Origin: Chara braunii
Taxonomy: Eukaryota; Streptophyta; Charophyceae; Charales; Characeae
DNA length: 27,674 bases
Direction of reading: 5' to 3'
Assembly (NCBI GenBank): GCA_003427395.1
Contig: BFEA01000094.1
Location: 1,956,274-1,983,947 of the forward strand
The position numbers and the translations under genes were made by a program. Below are positions 19,512-27,674 of the stretch, piece by piece (the stretch's first letter is position 1; the number at the start of each line of letters is the position of its first letter). The notes below the pieces were generated by a model. That model did not search any database. It worked only from the letters and a program-made list of their open reading frames with translations, and was not told the origin of the DNA.

Positions 19512-19564
19512 CTCCATCTATTGGTGGGGAGCTGCACCTGCTGGAAACCGGGTCCAGCGTCCCA
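19512..19564 (-). repeat. Dispersed hairpin module, copy 5
   Basis: TCCATCTATTGGTGGGGAGC, then CACCTGCTGGAAACC and GGGTCCAGCGTCCCATT on the plus strand. It lies between the 3' UTR of LINE copy B and its A-tail, the same arrangement as copy 1 with LINE A. Confidence 0.9.
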
Positions 19565-19958
19565 TTAGTTACACATTTCCACAATGGTATCTGAGCACTG
19601 AACCTCTTCTCCCGATTGTGGGAGCCGAATGATCTTGAATTGCTAGTCCATATGCTCATACTGATTGCTCCTTCCTTCTCATTTCTAATGCATCCAGCCT
19701 CTTCACCCTCATAAGGGGCGCCTGAATTCCGTATATGCTAGCTCGTAATCCATTATAATGAGATAATTCCTCAATCATTTCCATACCAAGACCATGGAAC
19801 TAAACATCCTGATTGTGGAGGAAATGGGTCGGGGAATTCTGATAACTGCCTCATTGGGATACTTGGATCAACCACAGTCCATTCTTCAAACTTCAGGTAA
19901 TAAGCATTGTTTATACTTCCAAACTCTTGTCCGTCACCGCCCCTCCTCTTGATCTGGC

Positions 19959-20675
19959 CTATTTTACCCCCCTGTGGTCCCCCAGCCAACTGTGACTGAA
20001 TTTCTGAATATGATCTCTAATTTCATTGAGTGAGTGTAAATGTTGAATTTTCTCTTTGACATTATCCCACTGTGCTCTAATCACAGTCTGAATTTGCTGT
20101 TTGATTGAGTCCGTAAATTCAGGGCCATCCAATCTTGCCCCTTCCATTTCATAAGTACATCGTCTTCTCCATATGGCCCAGAGTACCCCTCTTCGTCCAA
20201 TCGTGAGGTTATGTGTGAACTCGTCATATGGATGTGGTACCCAAGATTCCAGCAAAATAGCTTTCCAATCCCAGGGCCACTGCCTAGTGGTTTCCAATGA
20301 ATTCCAAATCCTATCCCACCACCTCCACATCCATATTGCCCCTGGGCATTGTAGGAAGATATGCTCAATTGTTTCAGGAATTAATCTTGTTGGAAAAGCA
20401 GATTTACAGAATCGACACCAGGGTAGAGCTAACCCTTTCTGTTCTAGAGTTGTTTTACTAATCAGCCAGTCATTAGTTGGTAAACAGCGATGTTCAATCT
20501 GCCATTGTAGTGAAGCTATTTTGGTTGGTTTAATTTTCATATTTCTGAACCATTTGATTGTCTTGAGTACTTCTCTTTTTAAATTTAATTGTTTCATCCA
20601 TCTGTCTCCTACCCTGTCCTTGATATTTATATCATGCCTCTCTTGAAGTAGGAAAGCTTGGAAACTTGTGTTCAT
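19959..20675 (-). pseudogene. LINE copy B ORF2 C-terminus with intact zf-RVT
   Basis: The frame is uninterrupted for 238 codons. It has KIASLQWQIEHRCLPTNDWL, the zinc ligands in LPWCRFC and ETIEHIFLQCP, then WPWDWKAILLE and GRRGVLWAIWRRRC. The residue pattern matches copy A, which here is frameshifted. The absence of stops suggests a younger or less decayed copy. The ATG at 20675 is not a real start; the RT lies upstream or is missing. No catalytic domain remains in this piece. Confidence 0.92.
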
Positions 20676-20929
20676 CTCTGTTTCGTGGGAGATTCTTGGT
20701 GCTCTTTTTCGTGCCTTGGCAAGCGCGTGTGATTTTTTTAATTGGTAGGCGGACTTGCGAATTCACATATCGAACTAGAGGCGCCACACATTGTCTTTCT
20801 CTTGGCCGTTCGTCTGATATGCATGCATTGCTTTTTCAATTTTGCATCTTCATGAATTCTGGTTTCAACATGTGGGCATTGTCTTGCTGCTTTCCATGTA
20901 CACTCACTTGCGCCCTTAGCACTCCCGAG

Positions 20930-21380
20930 CTCCCGTTTGCCCCATCTTTTTTACTCTCCCAACTGCTCCTCCTCTCCCCTCTTTTACTCTATCTCCCCTC
21001 CCCCCCATCCCCCTTCCTTGAACTCCTTCCTGCTTTTCTTCTCCTTGCCTCCAATTGCGCCATCAACAGTGCAGGTTGGATAGTCGTGTGGAGAGCAGCT
21101 ACCACCGCCACACGGTTGTACGCTAATGCTGAGTCCACTGATCCCCCATTCTCCCGTTTGTTCCATCTTTTTTGCTATCTCCCAACTGCTTCTCCTCTCC
21201 CCTCTTTCACTCTATCTCCCCTTCCCCCCCCCCCATCCCTCTTCCTTGAACTCCTTCCTGCTTCTCTTCTCCTTGCCTCCAATTGCGCCATCAACAGTGC
21301 AGGTTGAACAGTCGTGTGGAGAGCAGCTACCTCCGCCACACCGTTGTACGCTAATGCTGAGTCCACTGATCCCCCATTCC
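20930..21380. repeat. 221-bp tandem duplication
   Basis: Unit 1 (20930-21150) and unit 2 (21151-about 21380) both begin CTCCCGTTTG and contain CTTCCTTGAACTCCTTCCTG, TTGCGCCATCAACAGTGCAG, GTCGTGTGGAGAGCAGCTAC and TAATGCTGAGTCCACTGATC. High identity suggests a recent duplication. It lies between LINE fragments B and C. No gene was recognised in it. Confidence 0.95.
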
Positions 21381-21540
21381 TTCCTCTGTGCTCCTCTCCG
21401 CTGACCTTGTGTGTATGATGTCATCCCTCGTTGCACAACTGTAAATTCCTCTCTGTGTTTTTGCAAAATAACTAGATCGGGCAGACTGGCCAATCGGTGG
21501 GGATCAGCACATTGAAAAATCCCGGCATTCTGGCATCAAA

Positions 21541-23300
21541 TCACGCGGCACTGGCAAGTTCGCTGTGACGGACCACGAGGATTTGTGCCAACCTTCCTTT
21601 TTTTCTCTGAAAGGCCAGTCCCTCCGCTAGGAGAGGTGGAAAGAGCACCCCCCCTAGCAGGCTTTCTGTAGGTTTAGGTCTCAGCATCCTGTATGTGGCT
21701 TTGACCATAAGAGTTTGCAGGTGTTCGGTCTGTCCAACCCCTTGGGGGCCTGGGACGTCCATTGCCAGCTTGCTGGGTCCAGGGCCAGTTGAGAAATCGG
21801 TGTTTCAGGCTGGTAGGCCAGCCAGCAGTCCCGGGCTTGGAGGACCCGGATACGGAAAACCCCAGTGGGGGATATCCATTCGGTGATGTCCGGGTCCAAG
21901 CGGATCAACTGGTTGGTTGGAAGTTTCTGGAAGAGGCTCACCAGAACGTCCCCTTCGTGGTGAACTGCCACAATGTTGCCCACTCTATCATCATGCCCCG
22001 GGATGACGATCCAGTCTCCTCCCTCCAAGTGGGAGGGAACCTTTCTTAAGAATTTGAACCCAGTCCGGCGGTACCACGTCCAAAATTCCTTCCAATGCCG
22101 CCCCCAGTTGGTGACAATACCTGAGTTTTCCCCTGAGATGAATCTCCGAGATCCAATCTTTTTGGATGGGGTCCCAAATGTTGCCAATTGTGAGCAAACC
22201 GTGTTCTGCCCATCCTTGCCAGGGAGCTTCAGAGCAGGAGCAGACCCTGGTAAGGGCGTCAGTGACCCACCGGTTCGCGGATAAAGGCTTCCTATACTTC
22301 ATCCCAACGCTGGGGGTAGACTTTGTCCGGTAAGGGAAGCTTGTGCCACGTGGTCAGTATCATGGTCAAGAAGAGGTTTCGTTCCCAGATCCCTCCTAGC
22401 TGCACGAGGTTGGTAGATTTCTTAGGGAGGGACCGATAACGGTTGTCCGACCATATGGTAGGGACGGTTCCTGCTGGGACTATTCGGGCAAGTCTTGCAA
22501 TCTGCTCCAAGGTGAAGGCCCTCTATTGAAGGTGGGAGGTGAAAAGGAGGCTCTTGATCCACTGCAGTGCCAATGCCATGATCTGTGCAGCAGGATCAAT
22601 GATGCCCAATCCTCCCCCTCCTCTTTTTTTTTTTTTTTTTTTTGACTCGAATTAGATAACAGATCGCCAAGCCATTCTACTGATTGTGTTGCTGCGTCCA
22701 TTTTTTTATTTTTTTATTTTTTTTTACCGATCGTGTTTCTGCGTTCGTGGTTGCCCCTCCACAGAAAAGCAGGGACTTTGCGCTGAAGGGATCCCCAAGC
22801 TCCCTTCTCAGGGACCATATCCTTGTCCTATACCATAGAGAGGCCAGGACAACATTATTCATGACTAAGGTGCGGCCCAGTAAGGAATTGTGCTTGCCCT
22901 TCCACAAGCCAAGTTTGTCGACATTGGCTGTCGGGAAGCCTTCTATCGTGATGGAGATCCCCAAGACTCAGATGGTGGTCCGAAGCCACTAAATCCTAGG
23001 AACATCTGGGGAGCAGCTACCCACCCCCCCTGGTAGTGAATCCACCATCCCAGGGTTTCGTTCCCCGAGTTGAGCTCTATGTCAGAGAGGGGATGGATAC
23101 ATCAACCGACAATATCGATAGCGATACCGATTTCATACAAGAGGCGGCCCACAGGGGCCTAACTACTCAATCATGACAAGACCGGGCCATCAAGTTCTGG
23201 ATCTCAAGTAGGTTATCTGGCATGGCATCCTCTCCATGAGGGTCAAGTCATCGGCAAACAAGGAGCAGATGGGGATGGCCTCCTCTGGGATGGAGGGAGG
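21541..23300 (-). pseudogene. LINE copy C: RT core and thumb fragment
   Basis: Minus-strand pieces in changing frames align with copy A in the same order: CSLFADDLTLM (about 23275-23235, RT motif C), ETLGWWIHYQGG (about 23060-23020), LWKGKHNSLLGRTLVMNNVV and LASLWYR (22964-22820), HKLPLPDKVYPQRW (about 22330), RKPLSANRWVTDA and NIWDPIQKDWI (22302-22100), GGDWIVIPGHDDRVG (about 22030), and KATYRMLRPK (about 21690). The copy starts just upstream of motif C and stops before zf-RVT. It is broken by frameshifts and by T-rich insertions at 22622-22643 and 22698-22728. It is more GC-rich than copy B, which argues for a separate subfamily. Confidence 0.88.
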
Positions 23301-23575
23301 ACCCTGATTTTGCTGATTTTTTTACGAGTCCAAAGGTCGACCTGACATAATAATGTACACCTCCGACGTTTCGCTGTGAAGATGTAACCTTCGAAAGATT
23401 TTCCAACATCAGGCCAGCTTATCTTTATTTCCACCCCTGTTGCCTTTCAGAATTAATTAGCAACAGTCTTGTGGGGTATTTTTGGTTTTTCTCCCTCCTC
23501 TTTCAAACTCTCTTGCATCACCCTCTTTCTCTTTTGCCCCCGCCTTGCTTAAGATTTTCCGTCTTCTTCCGCAAC
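23301..23575. other. No recognised feature
   Basis: This is the sequence right of LINE copy C up to the palindromic element. No element boundary or coding frame is clear. Confidence 0.4.
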
Positions 23576-23672
23576 CACCATCTTCACCCGAATAGAACGT
23601 ACTGTCATTTTTGCTGCCTCTGAGCTGCCAGTTGTGGCAAATACAGACGTTCTATTTGGGTGAAGACGGTAG
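23576..23672. mobile_element. Palindromic MITE-like element, copy 2
   Basis: It begins CACCATCTTCACCCGAATAG and ends TATTTGGGTGAAGACGGTAG. The arms match each other and the arms of copy 1 at 14450-14560 (TCTTCACCC, GAACG, GTCATT, GCTGC). Confidence 0.8.
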
Positions 23673-24158
23673 GTGCTAACCCTAAACTTAAAAGAAACAA
23701 TACACAAAAAAAGATTTCCAATTCCGACCTGGAACTCCATCCCCACATTCTCCAGAAATCCTTGGCACAACCTTCTGAGCACACTTTTCAGTAGGCCTAT
23801 ACTCCACTCCAACCGGAAAGCAGCATTAGCGTCAGGTGCACTTTGCAATTATGTTAAAATGACTTCCTTCCACTTCTCCCTTTTTTTTTTTTTTTTTGAA
23901 AAGCTATATTCTTCACTCATATATACCTCACACTACCTAACAGCTTATCTAAGTCCAGTTTTTTGTTGCCAATCGTTGCAGTTCTGGGTTAACACCAACC
24001 CCCTTCCGTGTCTAAGCACCGCAGCTTTCTTCCCAACCCCGGGCAATGGATGACCAATCCTACCCAGAGGGGGGAAGCCGACTATCTCAGCTGGTGAACC
24101 CGTAGTGTGTAAGGTGACCTCTTTTTTTTTTTTTTTTTTTTTTTTTACCAGTCCCCCC

Positions 24159-24170
24159 ACTACCGGTAGT
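24159..24170. repeat. Perfect 12-bp palindrome ACTACCGGTAGT
   Basis: It lies right after a poly-T run and is flanked by CCCC on the left and GGGG on the right, extending the symmetry. Confidence 0.8.
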
Positions 24171-24219
24171 AGGGGTGATAAGAGCATTCCCTCCTGGAGT
24201 GTTTTCTTGTTGCTCTATC

Positions 24220-24271
24220 TCAATCTATTCGCGGGGAGCTACACCTGCCGAAAAATGGGTCGAGCATCCCG
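24220..24271 (-). repeat. Dispersed hairpin module, copy 6 (decayed)
   Basis: TCAATCTATTCGCGGGGAGC, then ACACCTGCCG and GGGTCGAGCATCCCG. Three stem pairs are lost relative to the consensus. The nearest poly-T (24122-24146) is about 75 bases to the left, consistent with a minus-strand element with an A-tail. Confidence 0.75.
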
Positions 24272-24327
24272 TTATACAAAAAGATGATAGTCTGAGGCCA
24301 CTTATTGTCTGCCAGCATTGACTACAT

Positions 24328-24560
24328 CAGCGATTTCGTCAAAACGGATGTTTTATTTTTTTTGAACGAAATTGAAACCTGCTTATTTGGGCCAAACAAT
24401 ATCACGGTTTATATCCTGAGGGTCCATTTGGACTCAACTGAAGGTCAGGTACACCCAAAGGGGACCCTAAGGAGCTAAAACGGTGACATTTCCAAGGCCA
24501 AATAAGTGAGTTTCAATTTTGTTCAAAAAATATAAAATGTCCGTTTTAACGAAATCGCTG
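24328..24560. mobile_element. Foldback MITE, 233 bp
   Basis: The ends are CAGCGATTTCGTCAAAACGG and the reverse complement of CAGCGATTTCGTTAAAACGG. Similarity of the arms continues through TTTTTTGAAC, AAATTGAAAC, CTTATTTGG, TCACGGTTT or TCACCGTTT, and AGGGTCC almost to the centre, so nearly the whole element is one imperfect palindrome. It has no coding capacity. Confidence 0.88.
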
Positions 24561-24712
24561 TTCTACCCTGAAGACCACGGGATTGACTGAGCAGACACAG
24601 TGAGCAGATAGCGAGGCCAAAATCAGATCTTGAGGAAAGGCAGCCTCGTCAGCCCTGCTGCTGGGAGCCTGATAACTCCGGCCACCTACCCACCCTTGAC
24701 CCCCCCCCTCTG

Positions 24713-24779
24713 ACCACAGCATTTGTTTGTTTGTTTGTTTGTTTGTTTGTTTTGTTTTGTTTTTTACCACAGCATTTGT
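24713..24779. repeat. T-rich insert with 14-bp target-site duplication
   Basis: ACCACAGCATTTGT occurs at 24713-24726 and 24766-24779 and encloses 39 bases of TTTG/TTTTG repeats ending in T6. This fits a retroinsertion consisting only of an A-rich tail on the minus strand. Confidence 0.8.
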
Positions 24780-25165
24780 AAGCTGACTTGAAGAGGTCAT
24801 TTTGCAGATCTGTTATGGGCCTTTTTTAGATTACAGCTAGTCAATACGACTACCAACCATCTTTTTTTGCGGGGGGGTGGCGGTAGGTGATAGGTGATTA
24901 GTGTAAGCAAGCAAAGTGGAAGGGAAAAAAAAAAAGAAAAAAAAAGATGATAGGTAGTCGGATCAACTACGTACCATTTTAAAAATGGCCCATAATGATC
25001 TCTGCAGGTCACTCAGATTTACACATTGAGAAACACAAAAAGAACTTAACTTGGAAATCTCTGTTTTACGGTCGATTGTATAATATGTATATGTCATGAT
25101 TATTTTTCAATGTTTTCCTTACTTGAACTTCAGTTATCACAGCCATTCTGATCTGAGGACGGTAT
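24780..25165. other. Probable 3' flank of the host exons; A-rich run
   Basis: There is no coding frame of note. A short A-rich run (24928-24946) is present. If the host exons to the right are real, the AT-rich part up to 25165 would hold the 3' UTR on the minus strand. Confidence 0.35.
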
Positions 25166-25341
25166 TCACACACGCAGCAGTTTTGGGATTGGTGGAAGCA
25201 GCAAGTCACTTGATTGATGGCCTATTGGACAGCTGATGTCATTCTGTTTGCGCATCAGTGAGGCATACTCAGACGAGGACTTCTTTTCCACTAAGTTCTG
25301 GATGTGATTGCGGTCAGATTCATCCAGGTCTGTAGCCGTAA
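25166..25341 (-). CDS. Candidate last exon of an unrecognised host gene
   Basis: The minus-strand sequence has a 3' splice-site-like CTCACTGCAG ending at 25342, with a possible branch sequence CCTAAAT about 20 bases before. It then encodes 58 residues of ordinary, non-repetitive composition, starting TATDLDESDRNHIQ and ending LLLPPIPKLLRV, and a TGA at 25166-25168. An alternative acceptor, CTACAG, lies 12 bases further in and keeps the frame. I do not recognise the protein. The charged helical first half and the basic hydrophobic tail suggest a real protein C-terminus rather than a repeat shadow. It joins in phase with the segment at 25684-25732. Confidence 0.4.
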
Positions 25342-25683
25342 CTGCAGTGAGATACATTTAGGAAAGTACGAGTGTGAGTATGCCCTGATTGTTTTATTCC
25401 CAAATGTCTGGCATGTAGTCGTTGAGGGGCGCAGCGCATGTATCAACACATGACTTCCCTGCTGATTGTCCGCACCGACGCATTCATTATCATTATTTTG
25501 CTTGCGTCACTCGGTTGGAGGTTCCACCATATAGCCAGATTTTGTCTTTGATGCTGAAGAAAATACCCCTTTGTCGAGGAATTTCGGTTGTTCATGTTAT
25601 TTGCTACATTTGGTTTTAGGCTTTTAGCATATGTGCTGGAAATTTTTAGTCCATAAGACCGGGAAAGAAATGAAATGCTTCAC

Positions 25684-25732
25684 CAGAGACGTTCTCCAAG
25701 TTCATCTCTTCTTCAGCCAATAATCTAGCCTG
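25684..25732 (-). CDS. Candidate internal exon (49 nt) of the same host gene
   Basis: A long T-rich tract with few interruptions (25740-25775 as A-rich on the plus strand) leads into CCTAATACAG, a strong 3' splice-site context. The exon encodes QARLLAEEEMNLENVS and ends one base into the next codon at TCTCTG, followed by GTGAAG as a possible donor. This phase fits the last exon at 25341. A CAG shift of three bases at the acceptor is possible. Without splicing, the frame would run on to a stop at 25646. Confidence 0.4.
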
Positions 25733-25820
25733 CTGTATTAGGAAAAAAAAGAAAAAGAAAAAAAAAAGGAGAAGATAAATGAAAAAAAGAAGGGATAATT
25801 TGCAAAATACCCCCCATAAG

Positions 25821-26150
25821 TTGAGATATGTGCCAAAATGCCCCTGAAAGATGTGGGTAGAGCGGAATGCCCTGCTGACAAAAAGAAAAAATCGTGAAAT
25901 ACCCCTTGCATCGGTTGGACCCCCCATCTTTGTGATATACCCCTACCGGGTACCATCCAACTTTGCAAAATACCCAGAACTTGGCAACTTTCCTACGGCC
26001 CAGTTGCAAACGGACATGCCCAAACGGCAAGAGGTCCAGATTGCAAATTTGCACACCCGCCTGACACAGCGGCATAACACAAAGATTTTGGCCCAAAAGG
26101 GCATTCCGCTCCACCCACATCTTTCAGGGGCATTTTGGCATCTATCTCAA
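25821..26150. mobile_element. Inverted repeat element with 53-bp arms
   Basis: The arms at 25821-25873 and 26098-26150 pair over TTGAGATA, TGCCAAAATGCCCCTGAAAG and ATGTGGGT, then GAGCGGAATGCCCT. The inner 43 bases have a single mismatch. The interior has four AATACCC-like words (25880-25985). It is MITE-like, and lies in the putative host intron. Confidence 0.85.
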
Positions 26151-26421
26151 CAAGGAAATGTTCACGCTGACTCGACTTCAATAGAAGGAATGTGATGGTG
26201 CTTAGACCACTGGGCTTTTATGTCCATAACTGGAAACTATAGATATGGTTACAGGTCGGAATAGCTTTTGGTAATTTTTTGAAAGACGTTTTGTAAGGTT
26301 GGTGAATAGGCTTGAATAGACGTTTTTCATTTCCTTTCCCGTGCCCACGAATTGTGGGGGTGATACTCTGCCTGCAAAGATAGGGTGGAGACTTCAGGCT
26401 CCCAGGCTTTTTCTTTTTTTT

Positions 26422-26453
<32 letters not shown>

Positions 26454-26790
26454 TTTTTTTTTTGGGAGGGGCTTTTTCTTTGCAGTGGGCAGTTGGCCCT
26501 ATGCAAATAAATAAAAATAACTATTTTCGGGGGGGAGGGGGGGACTCCTGCAGATCACACCTGTCTGCACAAATAGCACCCCGAACACCATGCGAAACTG
26601 CTGTGTAGGCCACCAACGGACCCGTTCGTATTGCTCTTTCAACAGCTCTCGAGGTATATATTGCTTTTTTTTTTTTTTTTTTTCATTTTACATAGTTGAT
26701 GTCCTAGGTTCTTCCATCCTATTCAAAAAAAAAAAAAATGCGGTTCCCACCCATCCCATTCCACACATGACGGTGGCACCGTGTAGGTGC
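26151..26790. other. No gene; homopolymer runs
   Basis: A long T-rich run (26409-26463), T18 (26666-26683) and A13-14 (26725-26738) are separated by ordinary sequence. At least some of these are likely tails of degraded retroelements. Confidence 0.5.
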
Positions 26791-26901
26791 TGTTTTTTTT
26801 TTTTTTTTTTTTTTTTTGGGTGGGTGGGTGGGTGGGATGGATATGCTCCAATCTATATTCGTGGGGAGCAGCAAGTGCTGGGAACAGAGCCCACCGTCCC
26901 A
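26791..26901 (-). repeat. Dispersed hairpin module, copy 7, with A-tail
   Basis: On the minus strand the module (26901-26846; TTTGGGACGG, GCTCTGTTCCCAGC, GCTGCTCCCCACG, ATAGATTGGAG) is followed by CCCA repeats and then a long A-run (poly-T 26791-26817). One stem pair is changed from A-T to G-C on both sides; another pair is lost. Confidence 0.85.
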
Positions 26902-27032
26902 AATATACAGAACAATTCAAGGGACCGGGGCCATTCCCTGGCCTTGGCTCAGTAGGTCCTGGGTTACAACGTCTAATCCTGTTGTCGTCACTTTCAGTGG
27001 CCTGAGGAGGATGGTCAGGGCCAGTCAACGCT

Positions 27033-27072
27033 GGTAGCTTGCTGGGGCGGCGAGTTGTGCCGCCCTGTTACC
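27033..27072. repeat. GC-rich hairpin
   Basis: GGGCGGC (27045-27051) and GCCGCCC (27059-27065) are perfect 7-bp arms around GAGTTGT. GGTA and TACC form an outer pair. No function is known. Confidence 0.75.
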
Positions 27073-27178
27073 TGTGCCAATGAGGGAGCATCAGGCCAGG
27101 TCAGGCGGAAGTGGCTGCTCAGGTCCTGCTGCGGCCAGTCAGGACACATCCAATAAAAAGAATACTCAGGCTGAATTA

Positions 27179-27302
27179 TCAGTCTAAAGCATCACAGCTG
27201 ACATTCACGGCGTGATTACGATGCCTATCAGGGTCGAGTCCCTCGACTTCTCAGTCTAAAGCATCACAGCTGACATTCACGGCATGATTACGATGCCTAT
27301 CA
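27179..27302. repeat. 52-bp direct repeat with palindromic spacer
   Basis: The repeat starting TCAGTCTAAAGCATCACAGC and ending ACGATGCCTATCA occurs at 27179-27230 and 27251-27302 with about one or two differences. The 20-base spacer contains GTCGAG and CTCGAC, a 6-bp inverted repeat. Confidence 0.95.
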
Positions 27303-27401
27303 AGAGGCTTAAGCTCTCAACATACCTGTCATAACAGAAGCTCTATAACCAATAATCAAAACATATAATCTGCAATAACTTCCATAATAATCTCGAATTA
27401 C

Positions 27402-27429
27402 CTGGAGCCGGTCACCTGTGGATATTTCT
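27402..27429 (-). CDS. Candidate 28-nt exon of the same host gene
   Basis: TTCTTTTTCTTTCTAG is an excellent acceptor, and CAG followed by GTAATT is a good donor. The 28 bases encode EISTGDRLQ after one base that completes the preceding codon, and end in phase 0, which fits the exon at 25732. A donor-like GAG with GTAAAT at 27664/27663, at the right edge, would supply the preceding phase-2 exon end. The intron of about 1.67 kb to the next exon is full of repeats. Very short exons are easy to over-predict, so confidence is modest. Confidence 0.3.
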
Positions 27430-27674
27430 CTAGAAAGAAAAAGAAGTCTGTAGGCAGCAAGAAAGGACGTCTGTATTTTGGCCTTGTATGCAGTGGGTGG
27501 TCGTGCGAAGCTGCTCACCTGGTCCACCTGGTCCATTTATGTGCACCAGGACCGAGCAGGACCTGCTTCAGCTGGTCTGACTAGGTTGAATTAAGTACAG
27601 GGCAGCGATCGCCAGATTTGCTCAAAACGTGCAAGTGCGCTGTGCGCTTCTGCCGTTATTTACCTCTTCCTCAG

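Larger units (their letters stand above)
19397..20675 (-). mobile_element. LINE copy B: 3' part with poly-A tail
   Basis: Reading the minus strand, a 238-codon frame with a zf-RVT domain (20675-19959) is followed by about 395 bases of 3' UTR, a hairpin module (19512-19564) and an A-tail (poly-T at 19397-19438). This has the look of a 5'-truncated LINE insertion, or the 3' half of the element represented by copy C. Confidence 0.85.

Noticed and set aside
22996-23035. GGGGAGCAGCTACC as another hairpin module
   Set aside because: Only the first dozen bases match; the hairpin core is missing and it lies in LINE copy C coding sequence.
24620-24650. CTGACGAG on the minus strand
   Set aside because: No stem II and no GAAA in the required position.
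1-27674. CRISPR arrays, bacterial operons or phage genes
   Set aside because: No regularly spaced repeats with unique spacers and no prokaryotic gene organisation; the content is eukaryotic repeat DNA.

Overview
The window looks like intergenic, repeat-dominated nuclear DNA of a eukaryote, most likely a streptophyte (a charophyte alga such as Chara, or a land plant). The clues are LINE retrotransposons carrying the plant-type C-terminal zf-RVT zinc finger and a DUF4283/zinc-knuckle ORF1, a 5S rRNA-like sequence of streptophyte type, many microsatellites, and an assembly gap of N at 16569-16921. The organism assignment is inference. There are no operons, CRISPR arrays or bacterial genes.

Layout. 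Positions 1-1160 hold a CT microsatellite and unassigned sequence. Positions 1168-10440 (minus strand) carry a nearly complete but inactive L1-type LINE (copy A): ORF1 on the right, then endonuclease, reverse transcriptase and zf-RVT toward the left, then a 3' UTR with a partial duplication, a hairpin module and a poly-A tail. Positions 10545-13330 are a CT microsatellite and a diverged tandem array with a G-box (CACGTG). The array appears to be split by a roughly 1 kb GC-edged insertion built around a foldback of GATT/CAAT repeats with a TG core. Positions 14165-14311 hold a 5S rRNA-like retrocopy. Positions 14313-15480 are a GGCA-rich low-complexity tract with a palindromic MITE and a textbook type III hammerhead ribozyme motif (14814-14873, minus). 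A tRNA-like sequence and a second, probably dead, hammerhead lie at 16147-16470, just before the N gap. Positions 17.7-19.4 kb hold three copies of the hairpin module, a TG/GA microsatellite and degenerate repeats.

Positions 19397-23300 (minus) contain two further LINE fragments, B (zf-RVT end) and C (RT core). They are collinear and may be one element split by an 860-bp segment carrying a 221-bp tandem duplication. Positions 23.5-24.8 kb have a second copy of the palindromic MITE, a 233-bp foldback MITE and a tail-only retroinsertion. From 25166 to the right edge, three short segments with good splice signals and compatible reading phases suggest the 3' end of an unrecognised host gene on the minus strand, with a repeat-filled intron.

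The most interesting points are the hammerhead ribozyme, a dispersed hairpin module of about 50 bp (seven sites) that lies between LINE 3' UTRs and poly-A tails and could be a shared LINE/SINE recognition tail, the 5S-derived retrocopy, and the hidden host exons.
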